64,000 nucleotides of DNA from Polytrichum commune. Lineage: Eukaryota; Streptophyta; Polytrichopsida; Polytrichales; Polytrichaceae. Where the stretch lies: positions 52,888,001-52,952,000 of the forward strand of contig OX485804.1 in NCBI GenBank assembly GCA_950295325.1, in the 5' to 3' direction. Each line of letters begins with the position of its first letter. Positions within the stretch are counted from its first letter, which is position 1. The notes beneath the pieces are model-generated. The model was given only the letters and a program-made list of their open reading frames with translations. It did not search any database and was not told the DNA's origin. The translations under genes and the position numbers were made by a program. Shown here piece by piece: positions 54,852 to 64,000 of this stretch.

Positions 54852-55790
54852 GTCGTGCACAAGTAATCGGTTTGTCGCCATATACAGATTTCAACATGGC
54901 ATTAACCAATTTTGTAGCCGGAAATGCTTCTTCAGTATTACTTTCTGATGCACAAAAATATTTGTAGTGTGCACATGACGAGGCACGATTGTAAATACGA
55001 AACCACGTAATTACCAGTATTTTTATACTCCTGAGTATACATTGAGATGGCCAACTGCATTTCAAGTTTGCAAACAAGTATTAGGTTACATAAACTGATG
55101 TCGTGGTGAATTTGTTTGTCCCCTTTTGAGTTAAGATGTCCTTAAATAACTTTCTCATGTATACCTGCTCCTTTACTACCTTGGTTTTCAATATGCTACA
55201 CATTTTTGCACGGAAGTTAAAATCTCTACATCTACGCTGCACTCACCTAATTCATACCATAATATAAGTAAATTTATCTAACTTCAAGAGGAAAGGTGGG
55301 ACTGTAACAGCCTCTATCTAGGATACATGCGTTGCATCTAATATTATTTGCAATTCGCCTGAAGTTTGTCTGGTCGATGTAATCTGTGTTAGAAGCTTAG
55401 AAAGAGGTCTGGCGTCGCAGAGCTTTGGGTCCCTTATCTCGATTCAGTAGACCTGATTCATCAGGAAGACTGTTTTTGCTGCAAAAAACTTGGCGTTTAG
55501 CTTCTTCAGCCAAATATTATCGTTCATATGCACCTTTTGAAGTAATGCTGCTGTAAATGATATAGTGTTGGATCAGTCTTCCTATATCCAACAAATTCCG
55601 TATTTTAAAATGCATAATGCTCTTCACAAATTTCCAAATTAGGCCATATCGATCACGCTTGAGGCCAAACCGAGAAAATTGCAAAACAGAGGAGTATAGA
55701 CAATTGATTAGGTTAGTGTGGAAATTGTTGATGAGTCACGACCAATGTTCTCTTCCTTGGAAGATGCTTACCCATAATGAATTTAGAATC
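54852..55790 (+). repeat. ELIP-fragment to U2 spacer, duplicated at 57.45-58.19 kb
   Basis: GCATTAACCAATTTTGTAGCC, GATGCACA, CCAACAAATTCC and GAGGTCAAACCGAG-type blocks appear in the same order in both spacers. This indicates tandem duplication of an ELIP-fragment plus U2 unit. No gene. Confidence 0.75.
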
Positions 55791-55958
55791 ATACCTTTCT
55801 CAGCCTTCGGGCTAAGATCAAGTGCAGTATCTACTCGACTCATCGAGCCTCACGATAATAATCTAATTTTTGTCGGGTGCGGGCTCATTCGGCAGCTTGC
55901 TCCTTGAACTCGCGAGCGCCGCCATGCAATTGCACCACGTCCTTGGCAGGCGTAACCC
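55791..55958 (+). pseudogene. U2 snRNA copy 9 with deletion
   Basis: Reads ATACCTTTCTCAGCC, then CTTCGGGCTAAG. The branchpoint-recognition stretch is GTGCAGTA instead of GTGTAGTA. About 30 nt of stem-loop IIa are deleted (TATCTACTCGACTCATCGAG). The Sm site and 3' stem-loops are still visible. No USE is found at -71. It is a dead copy. Confidence 0.88.
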
Positions 55959-56269
55959 TGCTCTCCTTGGGGTACGAAATAATCAGAAACTGGAAAGAGC
56001 AGGGCAATTGAGAACACCTACCTTGGAATCACTATGTCCATGGTTGGATTCTGTAGGATTTATGTGTGCGTTTGTCCTTTGGTGACGTCTATGTTAATCC
56101 TCTAATTGCAGTCCTAAGAACTGCGGTTGCAGGTCTAAGAACTCCCTTTCGTGTAGGACAGCATCAAATGTGTCTCAGATTTTCGTGACTTAGCTTCCGT
56201 TACCGTTCACTTTCGTGACAAACCCATATCTCGGAGATTGAAAGGGAAATAAGAGGTTTATGAGAAAGC

Positions 56270-57222
56270 ATCTACACGGGGGAGGAGACGAGTTAATTGA
56301 AACTTCGTATGCTTGACAAGGAGTGTCAAGAGACGGGGACACCAATCACTCGTTATTCTTCTACACAGCTTAAGTTCCTCGTCTAGAATGTATAAGGTCA
56401 ATTGAGACCTTTTTGGGGGTTGAGCTAGCTCAGAATGTATGGGTTTCAAAAATTCAAAATCATAATGATTACGCTTCACAGTAGTTTGTGCAGGTCTTAT
56501 TGGCATTCCACTGGCGGAATAAATCAAGAATGATGAAGGAGGCTGAACTGGAACATGCAATTCGAGTCCTGATCTTAAGGCTCTTGAAGACCACTTGGCC
56601 CTACTGGGTTGTTTAGATGGTAGATTTACAGATCCTCTGGACTCAACATCAGATACTGGCAGACATAGAAAGGTTGGGTGGGTGACGTATTGTTGAAATA
56701 CTTGAACTGGACATTTTCTAAGCGACATTGTGGGCATTGCGATTGTGGGCACCATGATTGTCCCTTGTCAACAGTACATCACCTACCCAACCGCGCTATT
56801 TCTTCCAAAATCTGATGTTGAGTCCAGAGGACCTGTCAATCCACAACCAAAATTGTCCCAGTGGGGACAAGCGGTCTTCAAGAGCCTAAAAAATCAGACT
56901 CGAACTGCATGATCCAGTGGAGCCTACTTCACCACTGTTGACGAATTCGAGCGGGATGCCGATAAGGCCTACACAAACTTCACTGATTCTTATACATGAC
57001 GATGTTGAATGTTAGAATTCAAATAGTCCAAGTTAGCTCAACCACCAAATGTCTCAAGTGACCTTACATATTCTAGGTGAGGAGCTCAAGGTTCAGAGTA
57101 GATGAACAACGAAGTGATTGGTGTTCCAGAGTCTTGACTCGAAGCGTCAAAAGACTACAAGTGTAATTTACACATGAATAAAGGAGACTCGGAAGTTAGA
57201 GGAAGATCATCAGCTTATGTGA
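56270..57222. repeat. Palindromic (foldback-like) element, copy 2
   Basis: The left arm (about 56300-56715) and right arm (about 56745-57160) are reverse complements with divergence: GACACCAATCACTCG pairs with the GAAGTGATTGGTGTTCC side, and GGTTGGGTGGGTGACGTA with the TACATCACCTACCCAACC side. The centre is near 56730. The flanking sequence up to 57222 matches 566-640 inverted. So the whole block is an inverted counterpart of copy 1. It lies between the two ELIP/U2 units. Confidence 0.75.
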
Positions 57223-57278
57223 ATCCCTTCTCTAATGCTATGTTTTCTCATCGATGCTCTTCTGCAGCATTCACCGGC

Positions 57279-57449
57279 TTTGCATATGCATCATTGGTGC
57301 CCATCATGAGCGGCGAGTCCACAGACGCTCGCAGCTTCGGGCCCTTCACAGCCCGCGCCGAGCGATGGAACGGGCGCCTGGCCAAGCTGGGCTTCTTCAG
57401 CCTCATTGTCACCGAGCTTTTCACTCACTCGCCCGTATTCGGCCACTGA
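57279..57449 (+). pseudogene. ELIP 3' fragment, copy 2
   Basis: Only the last 56 residues remain, from the end of helix 2 (FAYASLVPIMSGESTDARSF) to HSPVFGH. AERWNGRLAKLGFF shows helix 3 with M to K, a charged residue inside the membrane signature. The ATG at 57174 is not an ELIP start. It is nearly identical to copy 1 downstream of its breakpoint. Confidence 0.88.
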
Positions 57450-57891
57450 TTCGTCTGTTCACGATAATTCGGTTTGTCAAGAGACATGTACAGATTAAGA
57501 TCTAGCATTAACCAATTTTGTAGCCAGAATTGCTCCGTTCACCATGACTTTCCGATGCACAGAAGTATTTGCATTGCACACATGACGAGAATAGTAACCA
57601 TGACACCATGTAATTACCATTCCTTTTATTGCCACGTTCAACTGTCCAACTGCATTTCAAGTTTTTGCAAACAAATTGCAGATTGTAAATTGATGTTGTG
57701 GTGAATTGGATTGTCCCTGTTTTACTCAAGATATCCTTCATAATTTTCTGGTTTGTGTATCTGCGAATTAATTACTCCCATAGATTTCAATACGCTGCAC
57801 ACGTGTGCACTGAAGGGGCATTGAAGCACATTGCAATATGTCTCAGTGTGCACATGAGGCACAATTGTAACCGATTTCACCAAGCAATCGT

Positions 57892-57914
57892 ATTAGGGTT
57901 TAGGGTTTAGGGTT
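57892..57914. repeat. Telomere-like (TTTAGGG)3
   Basis: About three tandem TTTAGGG units at the boundary between the ELIP-fragment flank and the U2 copy 10 flank. Confidence 0.85.
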
Positions 57915-58124
57915 GAATTAATCTTCGCAAACCCAACAAATTCCTTATTCTGAAATGGAATATCAAAACAGCCTTTCTGAATCTCTCTATCGATCATGGT
58001 TGAGGTCAAACCGAGGGAATCGATGGAGGACAGAGGAGTGGAACAGACATAGGGACTGTTGATAAGTCACCAGCAGTCTTCGTTTCCTCGGAAGCAGGAA
58101 GATTACATGGAGATTTACTTATGT

Positions 58125-58171
58125 GTCCCATAGTGACTGTAAGCAAAGAAATGCAATGGCGAGGTACAAGA
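58125..58171 (+). promoter_or_regulatory. snRNA promoter of U2 copy 10
   Basis: GTCCCATAG (58125-58133) at -72 and TACAAG (58166-58171) at -31. Confidence 0.73.
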
Positions 58172-58196
58172 AGGGGAGAGATGGACGGGTGAAGCA

Positions 58197-58386
58197 TACC
58201 TTTCTCGGCCTTTTGGCTAAGATCAAGTGTAGTATCTGTTCTTATCAGTTTAATATCTGATAGAGGCTCATCGAGCCTCATGATATTAATCTAATTTTTT
58301 TCGGGTGCGGGTTCAATTGGCAGCTTGCTGCAAGAACTCGCGAGCGTCTCCTTGGTATTGCACTATCTCAATGGCAGGCACAACCC
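58197..58386 (+). ncRNA. U2 snRNA gene, copy 10
   Basis: Starts ATACCTTTCTCGGCC with unchanged GATCAAGTGTAGTATCTG and stem-loop IIa. The stretch after stem-loop IIa is short by a base or two (CTGATAGAGGCTC). The Sm site AATTTTTTT is strong. The 3' stem-loops are present with changes in the last one (GCACTATCTCAATGGCAGG). It is a plausible functional gene. Confidence 0.84.
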
Positions 58387-58723
58387 TCTCCTCCTTGAGG
58401 AACCAAATAACCAAAATCTGGATAACTTACAGCAGGGTAATTGACAGTGCGTATGTTGAAAACTCCATGAGGATGTTGGAATTCTGTAGGATTTACGTGT
58501 TCGTTTGTCGAGTGGTTATTTCTATCTGGATCCTCTTTACTCAAAGTCCTAAGCTGCGTTTGGCGGTCTAAGGAGTACAGCACTTGTCTTTGAGGATTTC
58601 GTGGCGAAACTTCCTTCAACTGGGAATGAATGCAATCTCTTGGAATGCATTGGGTGTAGGATAATCTTAACATGAAGAGGGCTCATCGAATCAAGGTAGA
58701 AAAACAGGAAAATGTTGAATGAC
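58387..58723 (+). repeat. U2 copy 10 3' flank
   Basis: Resembles the 3' flanks of the other U2 copies (GAGGAACCAAATAACCAAAAT; TCGTGGCGAAACTTCCTTC). No gene. Confidence 0.55.
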
Positions 58724-59047
58724 CACTACACTAAACAGGATATTTAGTATTTGATACACTAAATATGAACGCATACACTATAATCCTATGACAGTAGATA
58801 ACATTAAATGGAAACTCAAACATTAAATATCAACTATGGTAATATGTGGAAGTTACATGTTTAAATTTAGTGTTAGTAAGGATATGATAAAAGAAAAAAA
58901 TAACAATGATAAAAGGAGGATTCCAGCATATCTTCTAGGATATCTTCTAACACTAATTATCAAAAAATTGAAAATTAATGTTGAGCAAGGTAGGGTGGTA
59001 ACAATATTAAATATAATCAACACACTAAATATCTTATTTAGTGTATT
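58724..59047. mobile_element. CACTA-like MITE, about 324 bp
   Basis: Starts CACTACACTAAACAGGATAT and ends with ACTAAATATCTTATTTAGTG, inverted ends rich in TTTAGTGT. The last bases (TATTG for TAGTG) have drifted. Confidence 0.6.
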
Positions 59048-59534
59048 GATGCACTAGACTAGGAGTAGAATGATTCTTGTGTGGACCTAAAATGACTAAT
59101 TGTAAAAGTGTTGGTCTAAAAAAAGGATGCAATGTCTGAGTGGATAGGTTAATGTTTCACATCACTTGGGATCACTTTTGGGTGCCATTGAATTGACCGT
59201 TTTGTGCATTCATATCCAGAGTAGGATATCTTAATTCTAAAATAAAGGAGACTATATTGTACAAGTAGGTGGTCTGTCTTATTTGCCTCTTTGAACAAAT
59301 GTAACTAATTATGTACATGAAATAAATTTATGAGACAACTTACATTTTACATTATTTCCTCTACTTTGAATGTATGTGTTGCACAAATTTCAAGCCACTC
59401 ATTCTCGCCATATCAACTTTATTTTCATTATTTTTTATTTTTCTACCTTAACTAGATAAAATAGTAGATGGTCCTTAGGAAATTAGCTCCAAGGTCAAGC
59501 CCACTTTCCAGCATAGGTTTTCTCCATAGAAATT

Positions 59535-59755
59535 GATTTGGCCAACATTTCATGATGATTTAGAAATGATGGTGTTTTGACCAAAGGCTTATCAGTAAGC
59601 TTCTTATTCATTGAAGTTAATGCATGTGTTTACACTAGACGTGTAGGGGTCCCAAATTGAGATTGGGTTATTTGAAATAGGGTACTAGAAGCAGAGTAAA
59701 AGAGAATCTCCTATTCTTCGTAAGTTCATTTTAGCATGTGAACCTTTGCATGTGA
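59535..59755. other. Paralogous unoccupied site of the large element
   Basis: CCAACATTTCATGATG to GGGGTCCCAAATTGAG matches the left flank of the 11.5-kb element (42.78-42.90 kb). It continues directly into CTAGAAGCAGAGTAAAAGAG and TTCGTAAGTTCATTT, which match its right flank (54.45-54.51 kb). Confidence 0.65.
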
Positions 59756-60047
59756 ACTTGAACCAACATGTGAATAGTTGTTTGTTGCAAACCTCTTCAA
59801 AAAAAAATACCTCTTAAGTAGGTTAATCACTGCAACATTGAGATGAATGAGAAATTGAGCTCCGTTGTGTGCACACGTATTAAATAAGAGAGCAACATTC
59901 TTCAAGAGGATTTCCTCTTTTGCACTTAAGGGGGCACTTGTGCAATCATCACAAGTTTGCACTACAGCAATACTTCACTTATGCCATGACCCCGACCCCA
60001 TGTTCTTCTGTAATCTTTTGCCAAATCTTTTCAACATGCAAGAGGAG

Positions 60048-60456
60048 TACTACACTTAAATATTGTATTTAGTGTCTTATGGTATTTTATGCCACTGTGG
60101 TAACTTTTCTAATGACACTTCTTATGTAAAAGTTTACCAGTATCATCATTCCAACTTACTTTAAGTTCATCAAAATGCCAATTATTGAAACAAAGTTTGG
60201 CATATCATGCATCCTAACATTTATGTGATGAAATATTGTCATGAATGATACAAATCGGGATGAAAAATCGCTTTGTAAGTCACAGTACTTGCATTATTAT
60301 AGATCTATAATGCCCCAAAAAATTCACAAGGAATGACCAAATAAATAAAATGTTAGGTTTACATTCAGTGTTGGTGACACTACACAGGCGGTTTACAATT
60401 AGTAATGAGCAAGACAAATAGAATTGGTCACGCTAAATACAATATTTAGTGTAGTG
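60048..60456. mobile_element. CACTA-like MITE, about 409 bp
   Basis: Left TACTACACTTAAATATTG followed by TATTTAGTGT. Right, inverted, CACTACACTAAATATTGTAT followed by TTAGCGTGACC. The right end is a proper TAGTG. The 62.34-62.45 kb region resembles its right half. Confidence 0.65.
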
Positions 60457-60536
60457 CCGATGAATCAAGTTTTGCATGTAGGGCATCCCAACAATAGAAT
60501 CAGCTATAATATATAGGATGCCATATGCATTTGTAA

Positions 60537-60917
60537 GAGCATCTCCACCCTTGGGTAGAAAGGCAAGCTCTCGAAATGCGCTTTGAAGGGCTCCAAGCAT
60601 GCACTAAATTTTTTTAGGGTGGCACTCCCCCACCGTTACTTGCATACTGGCTCTTCAAGCCGAAAAATTGTCAAGAATATTCCCTATTCCCTGTATTCCC
60701 AAAAGTGGCACGATTCGCTGAATCGCAAGTGGATGAGGCCCCGGAATGTGGGCGCAGCAAGAGCAACGCTCACCCGTGAGGATAGTGAGTGGAGCCGGAA
60801 GTTTGAAGAGCCCTGGCAATCAAGGCCTCGGTGTTGGGGAGGGGTGGGCAGGTTTTTCTCCAAGGCCGCGCTAAAGGCCTTGCCAAGTCCCTTTAACGCG
60901 GCAGGGTGGAGATGCTC
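60537..60917. mobile_element. PIF/Harbinger-like MITE, 381 bp
   Basis: Ends GAGCATCTCCACCCTTG (left) and, inverted, GAGCATCTCCACCCTGC (right), with TAA on both sides (60534-60536 and 60918-60920). The 156-aa open frame starting at 60583 lies mostly inside and is not a gene. Confidence 0.8.
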
Positions 60918-62179
60918 TAAGGGCAGCAAGATCAAGTGTCAACGGAGACCGTCGAAAGGAGCAGCTCCAGATTTGAGCCGTCTGTCCCCAATTCTCACTT
61001 GGAGCGCACAGGACACCGCTACATGCATCGACACCAATATTTGCGGAACATAAGCTTGATACACATTTAACAATCAAATGTTTGCCACTTGTTGCTGTGG
61101 ATCGCCAAGGACTCCATCGTGCCTGCTGTACCCTGAATCATTCGGAGAGTCCATCGATCGGCAGCAACTTCATTCGTAGTTGTCCGATCATTCATTCAAG
61201 TTGCATCTGAACAAAAGGAGAACTTATAGCTCCGCCTGGAGGAGGTTGGCCACCAGGGAGCAACTTCACCAACCGTAGGAGTCCCGAAAAGTCCCCCCAA
61301 AAGTGCAGCAGTGCCAAAATATCCATGGCTCGCTGCGTTGTCTGTTTCCTGAACTTCCACGCACCGATCGAATCCTACCTAGCTACATACCTCACCCTTG
61401 CAGCTGATCTCCCGAAAGCCTGAGAATTTAGAAGTGTCCATGTGTACTCACCCAGGATCATCGTAAGAAATCAAACTGTCTTCACAAGATTTCCTGTACG
61501 TGCATGTTAAGATTTTCCTTCAAGCACCTGCACAAATCTTCAAAGTTTTGTCATTTGCACTCAAGGCCGCCGTTTTACACGTCAGTCGAGTGTTCCCTTC
61601 AAAGACGATGGCGATGGCGATGACGATGGTTGGAGGTCCCCAGGCAGCCAGACCCAGCAACCAAGGAAATGCGGGAATGCTAATTCCATTCCGAGAGTGG
61701 GGCAGAATCACATCTGCTAGATCAACATCGGGCAAGATCACATCTGCCCAGGCTGGACCCTGCCCGGCACGCCTCCTTCCTGCCCGCTCCGCCCGACTTT
61801 GAAAAATAAAATTGCCTTTGCATTTTTTAAGGATGCTTGTTCATATAATTCATACTGAGTGCATTTCATTTTCAAGGTTTCAAATTCAATATATGTGTTC
61901 AATTTCATTGAGTAAATAAGTAATTGATTGGGATTTCATTTTGGAAGTGAAACCGTCAGTAAAGCATGTACACCCTAAACTCCGTAATATCAACCCCCAT
62001 AATGTCACTCACTCTCTAATATCTTGAAACCCTAGGGAACAGATGTTCATACCTCAAATCTCACTCCTTATTGTCACATTTCTCGCCCTTATATCACGAA
62101 TTTTGTTATTAATGCAAACCACCAAAGAAGTCAACCCACACCCTTGCATTGTGCCATGTGTCAATATGTGGAGAGTCAC

Positions 62180-62210
<31 letters not shown>

Positions 62211-62334
62211 TGCCATTTGTTGAATGTTGGTGCATGGATATGCCACATTGCCCGGGAAGGCCAAGTGGAGTGGACCACACCACACCATTAAGATGTAAAT
62301 TTGGATGATAAATCACTAAGTGAAAGAAATTCAT
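60918..62334. other. No supported gene; microsatellite
   Basis: A frame at 61500-61802 contains a run of MA codons and an alanine/serine-rich stretch, with no recognisable domain. A TTC trinucleotide run is at 62180-62209. Nothing else is recognisable. Confidence 0.4.
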
Positions 62335-62450
62335 AATGATGTTATTTATTGTTGGTGACATTACACGAGCGGTTTACACTAACTATTAAGGAAGAGAAAA
62401 ACATTTGTAACCACACTATATACAATAACCTATATTGTAGAATGGTGGAG
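62335..62450. mobile_element. Partial CACTA-like MITE
   Basis: GTTGGTGACATTACACGAGC and GGTTTACACTAACTATTAAG resemble 60.37-60.41 kb. Only part of the element is present. Confidence 0.5.
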
Positions 62451-64000
62451 GTTCTTTCAGATGCACACACAGTCATATACAAGAAATTGTGTGTCACACC
62501 ACCCCCATATTAAAATATGTTAAATAGACATATACAAATGTGTAGTTACTGCAAATCGATTGGATTTTGTAGTTCCGCTAGCATGCTTGCACATTCTTGA
62601 AGAATGTGCAAAAGATAACAATTTTGCAACAAATGTCCCTTGAGGTCAAAATGAGAAGGGTGATTGTTTACCCCTTAGATCAACCTCAAGGATAGGTTGT
62701 TACAGTCACATTTGAACATGGCTTTGTCGCATACATACATTTTGATATGGGAGTTGATAGAAAAGCGATATGCAAGATTGGAAACCAAAATTACTCAGCT
62801 ATACACTAAAGTTGCCTCTTCAACTCGGTCACTCTAAGTTGCAATTGAGCAAACTTAACTACTGTATTTTGGTGTTTGTTTATACTCTCCAAGTGTCTTT
62901 CTTGAAGTTTGTTGAATCTCCTCTCCCAAACACCCGACTCATGAACAACCTATTATTTCTCAGCAAGAGTTTCACCCAATTTTTTTGGACGTCATGCAGG
63001 GTGCGCTCATACACCCTCCTTTCCCATTCAAAAGAATTTTTTTGGAGTGTTTTGTTAGTAGTTGCAAGAGCCTTACAATGATTCTTGTAATTTGAATCAT
63101 TGTCAAATATTTTTCACTTACCTTGGACCTTGTGATTTCCTTCCTCTAGACAAAAACCTTACAACTCTACGAGCCTAGCTTACAAGCTTAAAATATTGTG
63201 GATATAGAAGAGGTTGAGAAATCCAAATGGTTATTGACAATCAAAAGTGGAGAATGGCAACATGTCAACATGGTCACACTCTTTCGTATTGGGCATGTCT
63301 TCCGAGGAAATGGCGCAATGCAATGCAATTATTGATCAAATTGAGAAATGAATGGGATCCACCAATGAAGCATGAAGAAGGGTTGTCAAGAGTTGACCAC
63401 TAAGACAAGAGGAACGACAAGATGACAAGAGAAGACGAGAGGCAAAATGAGCTAGAAGGTAGATTGAGCAGAGTTTTATTGATGATACAATTGTTTTACA
63501 AAATTCCCAATGGAAATTGTCCATGTAAAAAACTTTAAAGTCTTCACATGCACACAAGATAGATGTTGCCAATATGTTGGTAAAATGGATAAGTATGATA
63601 GTCGTGTGATAATAGATAGCTTGCCCAGTAGTAAGAAGGACCAAGGAGGTAGGGGACCAGAAAGGATACTTGATTTTTACTAAAGCATTCCTTAACAATC
63701 TCAAAGTGTCACATCCTTTAATTGCCAATATGATATTATTTGTCAACATAAGTGACTTTTTAAAGTGAAAGATTATCTACATTATAACATTTAGCAAAGC
63801 ACATTGGGGTACTTGAGATGATAATTTTATGTTTACTAGTATGGAAGGGAAAAAATATTATTGAGCATACTGACATGGCAAGTGTCATGTGTTTATATTT
63901 TAGTATGCAAGAGGAAGATGTTATTTATGCATAATAATGTGAACTGTCATTTGTGTACACTACTAGTCAACTTGTAGACCATTGTGTAATATAGGCATAC
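62451..64000. other. No recognisable gene
   Basis: Short frames (62770-63081 on +, 63336-63749 on -) without recognisable motifs. No clear repeat. Confidence 0.45.

Noticed and set aside
60583-61053. 156-aa frame
   Set aside because: Mostly inside a MITE with clear TIRs and TAA duplications; no domain.

Overview
The window looks like nuclear DNA of a land plant, most likely a non-flowering one (moss, liverwort or lycophyte). The signs are spliceosomal U2 snRNA genes with the plant USE/TATA promoter layout, an early light-induced (ELIP) protein gene with a transit peptide, a SOBIR1-like receptor kinase, Copia, MULE and LINE remnants, many MITEs, and TTTAGGG-type telomere-like motifs. The species cannot be named from the sequence alone. 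There is no bacterial-style operon, CRISPR array or rRNA.

Only two protein-coding genes look intact. One is a two-exon SOBIR1-like LRR receptor kinase (33.2-36.1 kb, + strand). The other is a single-exon ELIP gene (40.5-41.2 kb, + strand). Around them are ten U2 snRNA copies in two orientations: five on the - strand (5.3-11.4 kb) and five on the + strand (37.6-39.5 and 55.8-58.4 kb). Several keep a complete 5' end, Sm site and a promoter with USE at -71 and a TATA-like box at -31. Others are clear pseudogenes. Segmental duplications, many of them inverted, link these clusters. The same flanks, receptor-kinase 3' UTR pieces, ELIP 3' fragments and two palindromic elements recur at 0.6-1.7, 4.7-7.6, 36-39 and 54.5-58.6 kb.

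The most unusual object is an insertion of about 11.5 kb at 42.9-54.4 kb. It is bounded by inverted GCGGAGA-rich ends and a 12-bp direct repeat. It carries two decayed genes transcribed divergently. Leftward is an eight-exon gene with a ParB-like domain followed by a DNA-methyltransferase-like C-terminus (motif order IV then I). Rightward is a MULE-type transposase with a SWIM zinc finger. Between them lie 180-bp tandem repeats. A 937-bp DNA transposon with a 5-bp target duplication has split the transposase. A paralogous sequence without the insertion is visible at about 59.5-59.75 kb.

Region by region: 0.6-4.7 kb, a palindromic element and a 5'-truncated Copia; 4.7-12 kb, the inverted U2 cluster; 12-15 kb, MITEs; 14.6-18.7 kb, a decayed LINE on the - strand; 19-33 kb, gene-poor DNA with PIF/Harbinger-like and CACTA-like MITEs; 33-36 kb, the receptor kinase; 36-39.5 kb, U2 copies; 40.5 kb, ELIP; 42.9-54.4 kb, the methyltransferase/MULE element; 54.5-58.6 kb, ELIP fragments and U2 copies in tandem; 58.7-64 kb, MITEs and no gene I can support.
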